Below the pieces are notes generated by a model. That model was not told where the DNA came from. It worked only from the letters and a program-made list of their open reading frames with translations, and did not search any database. The position numbers and the translations under genes are program-made. A stretch of DNA of 23,679 bases from CAYYAQ01 sp964469555 (lineage in GTDB: Bacteria > Planctomycetota > UBA1135 > UBA2386): contig CAYYAQ010000078.1 of NCBI GenBank assembly GCA_964469555.1, forward strand, positions 1 through 23,679. The letters run 5' to 3'. Each line of letters begins with the position of its first letter. Position 1 is the stretch's first letter. This document shows, piece by piece, positions 7,192 through 16,336 of the stretch.

Positions 7192-9597
7192 CTACCGGCG
7201 TGGCTCGACGCCGAGAAGCGCCCGCACGAAGAAGTCCTGTCGGCGGCGCACGAGGTAGGGCAGGTCACCTGCGCCGTGGCCTGCGCCTGGCATGACGACG
7301 AGCTCGAAGTCCTTGTCCGCGCGGATCAGCGCGCCGACCACCTGCATGGTCGATGCCGGGTCGACGTTGCGGTCGAGTTCGCCGACGGTCAACAGGAGCT
7401 TGCCGCTCAGTTTGTTGGCGTGCGTCACGTTGGAGTTGGCTGCGTAGTGCGGGCCGACCTTTCCCATCCAGGCCTCGCTCCACCAGATCCGGTTCATGCG
7501 GTTGTCGTGGCATCCGCAGTCGGCGACCGCGGCGTCGTAGAAGTCACCGTGGTGCAGGAGTGCGGCCAACGCGTTTTGTCCGCCGGCGCTCGCGCCGTAG
7601 ATGCCGACGCGATCGATCGCGATCTCCGGATGGGCACGCACCGCGGCGCGGATCCAGGCGATGCGGTCGGGCAGGCCGGCGTCCTTGAGGTTCTCGAAGC
7701 AGAGGTCGTGGAACGCCTTGGACCGCCAGTTCGTGCCCATGCCGTCGATCTGCACGACGACGAATCCGAGTTCGGCGAGCATGCGTTGGCGTAGGCTCAG
7801 CGTGAAGGACTTGGGGACGTGGTGGTCGTGGGGGCCGGCGTAGATGTGTTCGATGATGGGGTACCGGGTCGTCTGAGGCTTCAGGTCGAAGGTGGACGGG
7901 CGGATGATGATCCCGTGGATGTCGGTCTTGCCGTCGCGCCCCTTGGCCACGAAGCGCTGCGGCGGTCGGAACCCAGCCGCGTACAACGCCGACGCGTCGT
8001 CGCGACCGAGCTCGGCGACGAGGAATCCGTCCTCACTGCGGCGGAGCTCGGTCACCGTTGGTTGATCGACGCGCGACCAACGGTCGACGAAGAACCGGCG
8101 TGACGGCGAGAACTTCCAGGTGTGCGTGCCATCGCCCTTCGTCAGCACCTTCAGGTTCTTCCCGTCCAGGTCGATTCGCGCCAGGTGGCGGTGGTAGGGG
8201 TCCTGACCGACGTGGATTCCCATCGCGGTGAACCAGAGCTGCCCGCGTTCTTCGTCCACGCGCAGAACCTCGCGGACGACCCAGCGTCCGTGCGTCACCT
8301 GGTTCACGAGCGTGCCGTCGGTGTCGAAGCGATAGACGTGGTTCCAGCCATCGCGCTCACTTGCCCACAAGAGCTGCCCGGTCTCGGGCAACCAGTGAAC
8401 GAACAACTTTTGCGAGTAGTCGATGAACGTGCGGCTCGTCTCATCCACGACGGCTTCGACCTTCCCGGTCTTCGCATCGATCGCGATGACGGCGACGCGC
8501 TGGTGGCCGCGGCGGTTGTAGACGCAGAATACGCGCGAGCCGTCCGGCGCCCAACGTACATGGTCGATCCGCCACGCGTCCTCGAAGGCTCCGTCCTCGA
8601 TCTTGATGACGCGCCTCTTCTTCAAATCGAAGAGCCGCGGTCGCCGATGATCGATCCGGTCTCCCGGCTTCGCGTAGCGCACCTCGTGTTTCCTCGGTTG
8701 CACGCGGTCGACCGGTGCCGATTCGAGGAACGAGATCCGGCGAGCCTGTCCCGACGAGACGCGGAAGCCGAGGACCTTGGTGCCATCTGGCGACCAAGAT
8801 TGGGGCGCGGTGTAGGCCTCCTTCGCAGTGCCGTCCTTTGTCAGCCGGAATGACTCGCCGTCCCGATCGATCCCGACGACGTTGTGGTCGCGGATCTCGA
8901 CGCGATACCGGCTCTTGCCGGAAGAGCGCGCGCCGGTCTCGCGCTCGCCACTGACGCGGGGCGTTGCGGACGGCGTGGATGAGTCCGATGGCTCCGGTTG
9001 GGCTGCCCGGCGCGATGCCGCGTTGATGACGGCAGTCGCTTCGCCGTTCTCCGCGATGAAGATGCCACACCGTTCGTCCGCCGCACCATCGATCATCCAC
9101 ACGTGTCCAGCGCGAGTCGCCTGCTTCTTGTTCTGTCCCGGCTCGAGCGTTCCGGACGCGCGGCGGGAGCCGTCGTACCCGACCCAGAACAGCTGCACGC
9201 TCCGTTTCAACCGGTTCTCGAAGATGATGGTCGTGAGACCGCCTCGGTCGAGACTCCTGCGCTTCGAGGCTCGAGGACTCAGCACGGTCGGTCCGCCGGG
9301 CAGACCGATTCCCTTCCTCGTAGTCGCGGTGCGCCGCCTGCCTGTCGCCGTATCGATCGAGACGTAGTGCGTCGCGCCGTTGGGTGTCTGCTCTTTCCAC
9401 CAGAGCGCCGACTCGTCGGCAGGCCAATGCAGCTCGGGTTCGAAGCGAACGAGCTTGCCGGACCATCGGAGGCGCACGTTCTTCGCGCGTTCGTAGTCCG
9501 CCTTGCGACCTTGCGCAGGGGCAGCGTCGCCAACGAGAGCGATGGCGAGAGCGAATGCGGCGGCGCTCCGGGAGCGAGAGAGGATTCTGAGTACCAT
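7192..9597 (-). CDS. Secreted S9 family serine peptidase (DPP IV/prolyl oligopeptidase type)
   Basis: An 801-residue peptidase expected to cut peptides, often after proline, in the periplasm or outside. The frame stays open up to 9999, but the ATG at 9597 begins a proper signal peptide (MVLRILSRSRSAAAFALAIALV...PAQG). Residues ~30-530 resemble the DPP IV N-terminal propeller, with repeated segments such as SWSPDGTKV and VRWAPDGSRVF. The C-terminal alpha/beta-hydrolase domain has the nucleophile elbow GASAGG (S670), D742 in GELDRNVD and H774 in GAGHGAGD, spaced as in DPP IV. GASAGG replaces the common GxSYGG. Residues ~195-220 form a Ser/Thr/Pro-rich linker inside the propeller region, an odd feature. 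The gene is divergent from the broken amidohydrolase at 9835; the 237-bp gap shows no clear promoter. Confidence 0.92.
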   Translation of the reverse strand: MVLRILSRSRSAAAFALAIALVGDAAPAQGRKADYERAKNVRLRWSGKLVRFEPELHWPADESALWWKEQTPNGATHYVSIDTATGRRRTATTRKGIGLPGGPTVLSPRASKRRSLDRGGLTTIIFENRLKRSVQLFWVGYDGSRRASGTLEPGQNKKQATRAGHVWMIDGAADERCGIFIAENGEATAVINAASRRAAQPEPSDSSTPSATPRVSGERETGARSSGKSRYRVEIRDHNVVGIDRDGESFRLTKDGTAKEAYTAPQSWSPDGTKVLGFRVSSGQARRISFLESAPVDRVQPRKHEVRYAKPGDRIDHRRPRLFDLKKRRVIKIEDGAFEDAWRIDHVRWAPDGSRVFCVYNRRGHQRVAVIAIDAKTGKVEAVVDETSRTFIDYSQKLFVHWLPETGQLLWASERDGWNHVYRFDTDGTLVNQVTHGRWVVREVLRVDEERGQLWFTAMGIHVGQDPYHRHLARIDLDGKNLKVLTKGDGTHTWKFSPSRRFFVDRWSRVDQPTVTELRRSEDGFLVAELGRDDASALYAAGFRPPQRFVAKGRDGKTDIHGIIIRPSTFDLKPQTTRYPIIEHIYAGPHDHHVPKSFTLSLRQRMLAELGFVVVQIDGMGTNWRSKAFHDLCFENLKDAGLPDRIAWIRAAVRAHPEIAIDRVGIYGASAGGQNALAALLHHGDFYDAAVADCGCHDNRMNRIWWSEAWMGKVGPHYAANSNVTHANKLSGKLLLTVGELDRNVDPASTMQVVGALIRADKDFELVVMPGAGHGAGDLPYLVRRRQDFFVRALLGVEPRR

Positions 9598-9834
9598 CGA
9601 GATCGAGGGTCGCGAATTGTAGCTGCTCGACGAATCTCGTCTGGCACTGTCACGCCGGGGCGCAAGCGAGGCGGTTCGCGTTCCATGCCGGCGGTGGGCG
9701 GCGGCACTCGTGGCGGGTTTCCGCAGGTCCGCTGGCACGGGGATTGGGGAGCGATGCAGCCGCGATCGGTACCGCATAGTAGGCTTCGCGCTCGCGCGTC
9801 GGAGGTGGACGATTTTTTTGCCAAGGCAGATTGA

Positions 9835-10358
9835 GTGAGCAGAGACCCAGAGCCCGTTGATCACGGCGTGTCTCGACGCGACATGTTGCGCTCGAGTGCG
9901 GTCGCGTTGGCTTCGTCGGTGATGGTGGGGTGTCAGTACGGAGCGGGGCGCAGACTCGGCGAGCCAGGTTTCGCGGGCGACATCGATGCGCACTGCCACA
10001 TCTGGACACCTGATCTACGGCGATACCCACTGGGTTCGTGGGTGGAGGGCAAGAAGATGAGTCCTCCGAGTTTTAGCGCCGAGGAGCTGCTCGCCGTCGT
10101 CCGACCCAACGGCGTCGATCGTGTTGTCCTCATTCAGCACGCGCCGTATCGCGGTTACGACAACTCGTACATCCTCGACATGGTGACGAGCACGACGGCG
10201 TGTTCAGCGCCGTGGCGATGATCGATGAACGGAAACCGAATGTCGGCGCGCGCCTGCGCCGGCTGAGAGCGCATGGCGCGCGCGGCATTCGAATCGGTCC
10301 GACGGTGCACGCGGATCGAACCAAGAATCCGGACCCGCCAAACTGGCTCAAATCGGCG
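9835..10358 (+). pseudogene. Amidohydrolase (amidohydro_2 type), 5' part only, frameshifted
   Basis: The front of a metal-dependent amidohydrolase. It starts at GTG 9835 with a twin-arginine-type leader (SRRDMLRSSAVALASSVM) ending in a lipobox-like VGC (C33). The HxH metal motif DAHCHIW and the strand VDRVVLIQHAPY follow. Near 10189-10191 the frame breaks: after DMVTS the family sequence resumes one base out as HDGVFSAVAMIDE and runs on through GARGIRIGPTVH to NWLKSAE. This looks like a single-base deletion. At about 10358 the homology stops and the DNA becomes a PhoD fragment on the other strand, so roughly half the enzyme, including the remaining metal ligands, is missing. It is a pseudogene or an assembly chimera. 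Confidence 0.7.
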
Positions 10359-10857
10359 GAGTGATTGTTCGAGTTGTGCGGCCCGGCAGCGAATTCCCAG
10401 ACGTTGTCCGTCACCTTGATCGCGATGCTGTTGTGAAGATCGCCGGTGAGGACGAGGACAGGCTGGTCCAGTTCGTCCCAGAAGTCGATCAGCTCATCGC
10501 GTTCCAGCGCGACCGCGGTCCAGGCCTCGTCCTTGTTGTCGTACCAGATGATGTCGGGGTTGCCCTTTTCGACCGGGGACATCACGTGCGGGATCATCAG
10601 GTTCACCGTCGAGACCACGAACAGGAAGTCCGCAGTGCTCTCCTTCATGCCTTTCTTGAGCCAGGCCTTCTGCGTCACGCCGAGCATCGAGACGCCTTCC
10701 TGGTATGGCTTCTCCAGGTCGTGGACCTGCCGATGCCCTCGCGTGTCCGTGACGAAGAACTCGGCGTTGCCGATGCGCATCCTGAAATACGATCGCTTGC
10801 CGATCGTGTAGGACGAAGTCGCGGTCGTTTCAGGCGTGGGCGAGATGCGCAGCCGGT
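10358..10857 (-). pseudogene. Internal fragment of a PhoD-like phosphatase/metallophosphatase
   Basis: About 165 codons of a PhoD-family phosphodiesterase/alkaline phosphatase read on the minus strand. Visible parts are SYTIGKRSYFRMRIGNAEFF with DTRGHR, then QKAWLKKGMKESTADFLFVV, then LVLTGDLHNS, a GDxH metal motif, and finally EFAAGPHNSNNH. The family normally has a further ~200 residues before this piece and a C-terminal tail after it. Both ends are cut: near 10857 by the tail of a PVC haem protein and near 10358 by the amidohydrolase, both running the other way. The longer open frame (10130-10924) is only a read-through of antisense sequence at either end. It cannot make an active enzyme. 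Confidence 0.65.
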
Positions 10858-10862
10858 TTCTG

Positions 10863-11152
10863 CCCAGCAAGGTGATCTCGGACCAATACGGTTCGAAGAT
10901 CGTGACCAAGAAGGACGGCAGCATCGCCGTCGGGCTCGTCGTCGAGAGTGATGCGGCGTGACCATCTACAACCCCGACCCGTCATCACCGCCGACCGTCG
11001 TCAAGCAGGCGGACATCGAATCGATCGAGGCGTCGCCGATCTCGCAGATGCCCACCGGGTTGATCAACTCGTTGAACGCCGAAGAGTTGCGGGATCTGAT
11101 CGCCTACTTGCTCTCGGGTGGCAACAAGCGGTCGTCCGTGTTCAGGGAATAA
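10863..11152 (+). pseudogene. C-terminal fragment of a PVC-type haem-binding (cytochrome c-like) domain
   Basis: The plus strand reads LPSKVISDQYGSKIVTKKDG, then VGLVVESDA. After a one-base slip at about 10955-10958 it continues TIYNPDPSS, DIESIEASPISQMPTGLINS and LRDLIAYLLSGG. This is the characteristic end of planctomycetal PVC-type haem domains attached to membrane-bound dehydrogenase proteins, where a conserved SKVISDQY segment lies after the CxxCH haem site. The haem motif and everything before it are missing; the piece starts right where the antisense PhoD fragment ends. The apparent one-base deletion adds to the case that it is dead. The C-terminus itself (stop at 11150-11152) looks natural. 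Confidence 0.65.
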
Positions 11153-11160
11153 ACTCCCCG

Positions 11161-11235
11161 ATCAGCGGATCACGTGCGCGATGCCGAGTTGCTTGGCGAG
11201 CGCGTCGAGCAGCCCTTCGAGCTGCGAGTGGAGCT
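11161..11235 (-). pseudogene. Tail remnant of a second VPS10/BNR-propeller gene
   Basis: On the minus strand this short piece reads LHSQLEGLLDALAKQLGIAH and ends VIR-stop. It is almost the same as the end of the intact propeller gene at 12770. Bases 11161-11209 match 12769-12817 with four differences, and 11210-11235 match 12947-12972 with one. The 129 bases (43 codons) between those two blocks in the intact gene are absent here, and the frame is kept. So this is the tail of a related but distinct copy. The glycosyltransferase stop codon TAG (11234-11236) falls exactly on the junction. Confidence 0.75.
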
Positions 11236-12757
11236 AGCGAAACTGGACGAGTAGTGTCCGGTAGCGCCCGTGCTTTCGATCGAGGATCACATGGACTGTG
11301 GGAAGTGGCAAGATCTTCGCGACGAAGTAATCTACAGCGATTCCTCCGCCGACGACCCACACCCTTTCCGCCACGAAAGAGCTCTTCACGATTCTCTCCC
11401 AGTTTTGAATTGCGTCGGGATGCCGACCGAACGGAAGGGCGCTGCGGGGCAGATCGGCTGCGATGTCAAGGTGCGCGACAAGCGGGAATTCGGCGAACGC
11501 TCGGGTCGTTGCTGATGCTTCGCCAGCAGCTACTGCGTCGAGTTCCACGAAACCCGTCGCGTAGAGGATGATGTCTCCGCGCTGGTGTTCGGTCTCGATG
11601 GAAACAGCGATTTCCTTCCACGGACTTCCGGGTCTCGGACAGAAGACTCCGAAACGATCGTACGTCGGCAGCAACGAGCCGAAGAAAATGGCGGCAGCGA
11701 ATGCGCACATCGGCAAGCGGTCATGCCAACTGCCCGTACGGATCAACGTGATCAACGCTCCGGTTAGAATGAGAAACGCCGGAACGACCATCGACGTGTA
11801 ACGCGTGACCAGTAGCGACACTCCAAACAAAGGCGGCAACAGTCCGAGGACCAGGAGCGGAGTGAAGAACCAGACCAGCACGAGTCGTCGTGCAGTGTGA
11901 TCCAATCTCGCGAGGCTGGTCCGCCGAACCAGCGCCAATGTCACCATCGCGGCAAGCGCGATTCCGAGGGCGCCGGGGTGAACAACGCTCTCGAGAAGGT
12001 CGGTGGCGAAACTCCGCCACGTCGTGGATATCCAGTTCAGAGACTCTCGCCGACCGAACAGCGTCGCACACTGCCAGAGGCCAGGCGCCATCAACGCTCC
12101 GGTGACGATTCCAAGTCTGATCCACCGGCGTCCCGTGCCGACGACCCACGGCTTCGTCGACAATAGATGGATGATGAGAACGAGCACGAGGGTTGCGAAT
12201 AGCCAGTGGCTGTACCAGGTCAGTGCAATCGCGAAACACAGGATCGCACCATGGATCAAGCCACCGCCGCGGAGGACCTTCACGTAACTCCAAATCGAGA
12301 TCGTCGCGAACAGAAGGGCGAGCGAGTAGGGCCTTGCGTCCTGCGAGAAGTCGATCAGCGTGGTGTCCACGGCGAAGGCGAGGCTGACCGCCAGTGTCAC
12401 CCGGGGGTCACGGAAGAGCAGGTGGGCAACCCGCGCTCCGACCCAGAGCAAAGCGACGCCGGACAGCATTGACACCAGTCGCAGGCTCCAGGGCGCGATG
12501 CCGCAGAGGTCCGTGGCGACCCGCACCAGCAGGTAGTACAGCGGTGACTGTCCTTGAATCTCGATGGCACGTTCGATCACTCCCAGATAGCCATCGCCCG
12601 CGACGGTCCACCATGTGCCGTACTCGTCGATCCACAGACCGGGAACGTCGAAATGGAAGACTCGGAAGAAGACCCCGAGTCCGAACGTGAGGAGCAGTCC
12701 CACGCGCAGGGTGACGTCGGATCGTGTTGCGGTAGCCTCGCGACTCTCGTTTTCCAT
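11234..12757 (-). CDS. Membrane glycosyltransferase, GT-C fold (GT39/PMT-like)
   Basis: A 507-residue polytopic inner-membrane glycosyltransferase expected to use a lipid-linked sugar and act on the outer face of the membrane. After the first helix (LRVGLLLTFGLGVFFRVFHF), the first periplasmic loop holds the GT-C acidic motif LWIDEYGTWW (D44 and E45, numbered from ATG 12757). A later loop has SQDARPYSLA, another GT39-like hallmark. About ten to twelve hydrophobic segments follow, then a soluble C-terminal stretch of ~140 residues. A TTG at 12769 would add four residues; the ATG is preferred. It lies 12 bp after the stop of the VPS10-type propeller gene on the same strand and is probably co-transcribed. 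Its stop codon is formed at the junction with a duplicated propeller-gene tail, so a few natural C-terminal residues may be lost. Acceptor unknown. Confidence 0.85.
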   Translation of the reverse strand: MENESREATATRSDVTLRVGLLLTFGLGVFFRVFHFDVPGLWIDEYGTWWTVAGDGYLGVIERAIEIQGQSPLYYLLVRVATDLCGIAPWSLRLVSMLSGVALLWVGARVAHLLFRDPRVTLAVSLAFAVDTTLIDFSQDARPYSLALLFATISIWSYVKVLRGGGLIHGAILCFAIALTWYSHWLFATLVLVLIIHLLSTKPWVVGTGRRWIRLGIVTGALMAPGLWQCATLFGRRESLNWISTTWRSFATDLLESVVHPGALGIALAAMVTLALVRRTSLARLDHTARRLVLVWFFTPLLVLGLLPPLFGVSLLVTRYTSMVVPAFLILTGALITLIRTGSWHDRLPMCAFAAAIFFGSLLPTYDRFGVFCPRPGSPWKEIAVSIETEHQRGDIILYATGFVELDAVAAGEASATTRAFAEFPLVAHLDIAADLPRSALPFGRHPDAIQNWERIVKSSFVAERVWVVGGGIAVDYFVAKILPLPTVHVILDRKHGRYRTLLVQFR

Positions 12758-12769
12758 GCTTGGCCGCAA

Positions 12770-15700
12770 TCAGCGGATGACGTGTGCGATGCCGAGTTGC
12801 TTGGCAAGCGCGTTGAGTGCGTCGAGGTCGGGTTCCAGGAGGGAATCGAGCTTCGCCTCCTGCGCGCGAAGCTCGCGCGTCAGTGCTGTCGCGCGCTCCC
12901 GCATGCCCTGGGTCGGCGGTCCTTCGTGTTCGCGGGCGATCATGAACAGCCATTCGAGCTGCGAGTGGAGCTGCGCGCCGCCGCTCCGACCGGCGAGGAC
13001 ATCGTAGCTGACCTCGGCCTGGGGGTTGTGCAGAATGGCTTCGACCGCGTCGAGTCCCTCGATCAGCGCCACGCCTTGCGCGATGAGCTGGGTGGCTGCC
13101 TTGTTGCTGGCCAGCGCCCGGTTGCGTGTCTGGATCTGTTCCCGCACCGAGCGGATGGCCACTACGTGATCCGTGACCTTGGTGAACTTGTTGGACGCAT
13201 CGAGCGCGAACGCGAGCTGCACCGCGCGGTGCTCGCTCGAGCCGAGCCGCGGGTCGGACTCCACGCGCAGACTCTGACGGAACGTCGCCTCGCCGATCTT
13301 CAGTTCGAGCGCGTAGGTCCCGGGTGCGACAAGAGGTCCCTCGCCTGGATTTCCGTAATCCAACTTCGCACCCTTGATGCGTCGCGGGCCCGCGTAGCGG
13401 AGATTCCATGCCGCGCGGTTGATGCCGGCCTTCCTCTTCAATGCCGGCTTGTCTTCTTGCTTCGGATTGCGATCCGGATGGTCGGGAGCGGCGTAGGGGT
13501 CCTCGGCGGTGCTCGACAGCTTCCGAACGAGATCCCCCCGGTTGTCGCGCACTGTCAGCGTGATCTCGTCCTTGGTCGCCGCGGCCAGCCGGTACGTGAT
13601 GATCGCGCCTTTCGGCGGGTTCGCACCTTTGCCGTCAGTCGGTCCCCGCGGCGCCGCGCCGTAGCGCCACGCAGTGGTCGCTCGTGGCGCGAACAGGTGT
13701 GCCGTCGCGCCGGCGTAGGCCTTCGGTTGTTCGCGGACGACCGTCAGGTCGTCGAGGATCCAGGCGGAGCGGCCCAAGGTGCCGACGACCAGGTCATCGC
13801 CGGCGACGACGAGATCGACGACGGCGACGGTCGGCATGTTCAGCCGCAGCGACTCCCAGCTCGATCCGTCGTCACGCGACACCATCACGCTTCGCTCGGT
13901 GCCGAGGTAGAGCATTCCTTTGACGCGCGTGTCCTCGCGAACGACGTGGAGGTACGTCTCGGAATCGAGTCCTTTCGTAAGGCTCGTCCAGGACTCGCCG
14001 TGATCGGTTGTCTTCCAGAGGTACGGCTTCTCATCGTCGAGCCGGTGTGCGTCGTAGACGACGTAGGCGGTCGAGGGGTCGCGGCGCGACGCCTCGATGC
14101 ATACGACCGTGCCCCAGTGCGGGGCGCCTGTCGGCGTCACGTTCTTCCAGCTCTTGCCCCCGTCGCGTGTCAGCTGCACGAGTCCGTCGTCGGTGCCGAC
14201 CCAGATCTGGCCCTTCGCGACTCGCGACTCCGCGACGGCGAAGATCGTGCCGTAGTACTCCACGCCGGTATTGTCGCCGGTGATCGGTCCGCCGGCCCAC
14301 TGCTGCTTCGTCACATCGTTGCGCGTCAGATCCGGGCTGATCGCATCCCAGTTCTGACCGCGGTCGCGCGTGCGGAACAGGACGTTGCCCGCGTGGTAGA
14401 CCGTCTTGGCGTCATGCGGCGAGATCACGATCGGCGCGGTCCACTGGAACCGGTACCGCAGATCCTTCGCGCCGTGCCCCGAACCGTCGTAGGGGTAGAC
14501 CGAGACATTCGACTTGAGGCGCAACCGCCCGTCGAACCGGGTGATGATGCCCAGATACTCGCCGGCCCACACGATGTCCGGGTTGTCCGGATCGGCGACC
14601 ACGTGACCGGCTTCGCCGCCGCCGACCGGATGCCAATCGGTGGCGAGGATGCCGTTGCCGTGCAGGCTGTTGCTCGGCCCCGACACGGTGCCGAAGTCCT
14701 GCAGCGTACCGAGTACGCGGTACGGTCGCCGCGTGTCCACGGACACGTGATAGAACTGCCCGATCGGGAGCGGGGCTCGGTGCCACGTCTTGCCACCGTC
14801 GCGCGTCACCGACACGCCGCCGTCGCTCGCGACGATCATCCGTTTCTGGTCCGCGGGATCGATCCACACGTCGTGGTAGTCCCAGCCGCCGGCGTCTATC
14901 GTGCGGACGCGGTCGCCGCCGTCGTTGGTCCGGAGCATCTTGACCTGTGGGAACCACACGACGTCGGCGCGCGCGGGATCGATGGTCAACGTGGAGTAGT
15001 ACCAGGCACGCTGCGTCAGGCCCCTCGAGCCGTTGATGCGTTTCCACTTCTTGCCGCCGTCGTCCGAGCGGAACAGCCCACCCTTCTTCGCTTCGATCAA
15101 CGCGTAGACGCGGTTTGCGTCTGTCGCCGCGACCCGAACGCCCACGCGTCCCCAGATGCCGTCCGGCAGGCCCTTGCCCTCGAGTCGTTTCCAGGTCTCG
15201 CCGCTGTCGCGGGAAGTCCACAGTCCACCGCCGGGTCCGCCCGACGTCATGCTCCACGGCGTGCGGCGCGTCTGCCACATTCCTGCGAACAGGATCCGCG
15301 GGTTCGACGGGTCGCAGCACACGTCGGATGCGCCGGTGTCGCGGTCGACGAACAACACGCGCTTCCAGGTCTTGCCGCCGTCTGTCGTGCGATAGATCCC
15401 GCGTTCGTCGGTGGGGCCGAACGGGCTGCCGAGCGCTGCCGCCCAAACCGTGTCCGGGTCCTTCGGATGTACGAGGATCGTCCCGATCTGACCCTCGGCC
15501 TTGAATACGTGCTTCCAGTTCTTGCCGGCATCGGTCGAGTGGTAGATGCCGTTCCCCTCGCCCACGTTGCCGCGGATGTTCGCTTCTCCCGAGCCGACCC
15601 AGACGACGTTGGGATCGGACGGCGCGACCGCGATCGAGCCGATCGACGATACCGGCTGCTTGTCGAAGACCGACTTGAACGTCTGCCCGCCGTTGGTCGA

Positions 15701-15895
15701 CTTCCACACGCCGCCCGCCGCCGTCGCGGCGTAGTAGGTCAGCGGCTCGCCGGGGACGCCGACGGCACGCGACACGCGACCGCCGATCGATGGGCCGATC
15801 GAGCGATACTCGAGCCCGTGGAGCGGGCCCTTCGGCTTCTTGTCGTCTTGAGGGAACGCGACGGCGAGCGACAGCAGGATCATCGACAAGTGCAT
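12770..15895 (-). CDS. Secreted VPS10/BNR-repeat beta-propeller protein
   Basis: A 1041-residue exported protein of the sortilin/VPS10-like 'glycosyl hydrolase' group common in planctomycetes and Bacteroidetes. The frame extends to 16021, but ATG 15895 starts the signal peptide (MHLSMILLSLAVAFPQ). Its opening LEYRSIGPSIGGRVS is typical of the group. Many Asp-box motifs follow (STNGGQTF, STDAGKNW, TTDGGKTW, SRDSGETW, SDDGGKKW, TRDGGKTW, TTDHGESW), building one or two propellers to about residue 700. A fibronectin-like stretch with NRAAWNLRY and a helical tail (870-1041) complete it. Such proteins are often labelled glycosidases, but no catalytic residues can be assigned from the motifs, so glycan or peptide binding is as likely. 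It leads a two-gene unit with the GT-C glycosyltransferase. Confidence 0.9.
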   Translation of the reverse strand: MHLSMILLSLAVAFPQDDKKPKGPLHGLEYRSIGPSIGGRVSRAVGVPGEPLTYYAATAAGGVWKSTNGGQTFKSVFDKQPVSSIGSIAVAPSDPNVVWVGSGEANIRGNVGEGNGIYHSTDAGKNWKHVFKAEGQIGTILVHPKDPDTVWAAALGSPFGPTDERGIYRTTDGGKTWKRVLFVDRDTGASDVCCDPSNPRILFAGMWQTRRTPWSMTSGGPGGGLWTSRDSGETWKRLEGKGLPDGIWGRVGVRVAATDANRVYALIEAKKGGLFRSDDGGKKWKRINGSRGLTQRAWYYSTLTIDPARADVVWFPQVKMLRTNDGGDRVRTIDAGGWDYHDVWIDPADQKRMIVASDGGVSVTRDGGKTWHRAPLPIGQFYHVSVDTRRPYRVLGTLQDFGTVSGPSNSLHGNGILATDWHPVGGGEAGHVVADPDNPDIVWAGEYLGIITRFDGRLRLKSNVSVYPYDGSGHGAKDLRYRFQWTAPIVISPHDAKTVYHAGNVLFRTRDRGQNWDAISPDLTRNDVTKQQWAGGPITGDNTGVEYYGTIFAVAESRVAKGQIWVGTDDGLVQLTRDGGKSWKNVTPTGAPHWGTVVCIEASRRDPSTAYVVYDAHRLDDEKPYLWKTTDHGESWTSLTKGLDSETYLHVVREDTRVKGMLYLGTERSVMVSRDDGSSWESLRLNMPTVAVVDLVVAGDDLVVGTLGRSAWILDDLTVVREQPKAYAGATAHLFAPRATTAWRYGAAPRGPTDGKGANPPKGAIITYRLAAATKDEITLTVRDNRGDLVRKLSSTAEDPYAAPDHPDRNPKQEDKPALKRKAGINRAAWNLRYAGPRRIKGAKLDYGNPGEGPLVAPGTYALELKIGEATFRQSLRVESDPRLGSSEHRAVQLAFALDASNKFTKVTDHVVAIRSVREQIQTRNRALASNKAATQLIAQGVALIEGLDAVEAILHNPQAEVSYDVLAGRSGGAQLHSQLEWLFMIAREHEGPPTQGMRERATALTRELRAQEAKLDSLLEPDLDALNALAKQLGIAHVIR

Positions 15896-16110
15896 GGCGG
15901 TATCTTGGCGCGGGACGATGGGGGGTGGGCTGTGGGAGTTCGGATTTCTTCGGCGTCCGGGCCCTGAACCCGAACATGGTCCTACGCTACTCTGCGCGAG
16001 AAGTACTGGGCAGGACATCATGCAGCCAAGTCACACGGTCGGCGTTGGGATGCTGCACCTGACCCGTCGCCGTCGTCGACGCCCGTTATAGAGCTGGGTA
16101 AGGTACAGCG

Positions 16111-16322
16111 ATGCCCGCCCGCGCCACGCCGGATTCTGTCAACGCGCGACTGGATCCGGTCGGGGTACGAGCCGTGGTCGCAGTTGGCCTGGTCTCAGCG
16201 GCGATGCTCGGATTCGAACTCAGCGTCGTGCGTCTGTTCGACGTCGTGCTCGACTCGAGCTACGGCTACCTGGTGCTGACGTGCGCGCTGTTCGCCATGG
16301 GCATCGCCGGTGTCGCCGGAGC
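16111..16322 (+). pseudogene. N-terminal fragment of a membrane spermidine-synthase-like protein
   Basis: ATG 16111 has a good ribosome-binding site (AAGG, seven bases upstream). The first ~70 codons encode two hydrophobic helices with SAAMLGFELSVVRLFDVVL and YLVLTCALFAMGIAGVAGA. This resembles the membrane part that precedes the spermine/spermidine-synthase-like domain in a family of large bacterial membrane proteins. After GAGAI-like sequence near 16322 the similarity ends and the frame runs into unrelated residues to 16578. Meanwhile another frame carries a C-terminal beta-domain fragment. The remaining helices and the whole catalytic domain are absent. Family call moderately sure; truncation clear. 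Confidence 0.5.
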
Positions 16323-16336
16323 GATTCGACCGGTTT

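Noticed and set aside
10130..10924. A single 264-codon PhoD gene on the minus strand
   Set aside because: Only ~10358-10857 resembles PhoD. The ends are antisense to the amidohydrolase and PVC haem-domain fragments, whose plus-strand readings match their families better.
12554..15967. A 1137-codon open frame on the plus strand opposite the VPS10-type propeller
   Set aside because: It is a mirror frame produced by GC-rich codon use. Its translation is Arg/Ala/Val-rich with no domain, while the minus strand has a signal peptide and repeated Asp-box motifs.
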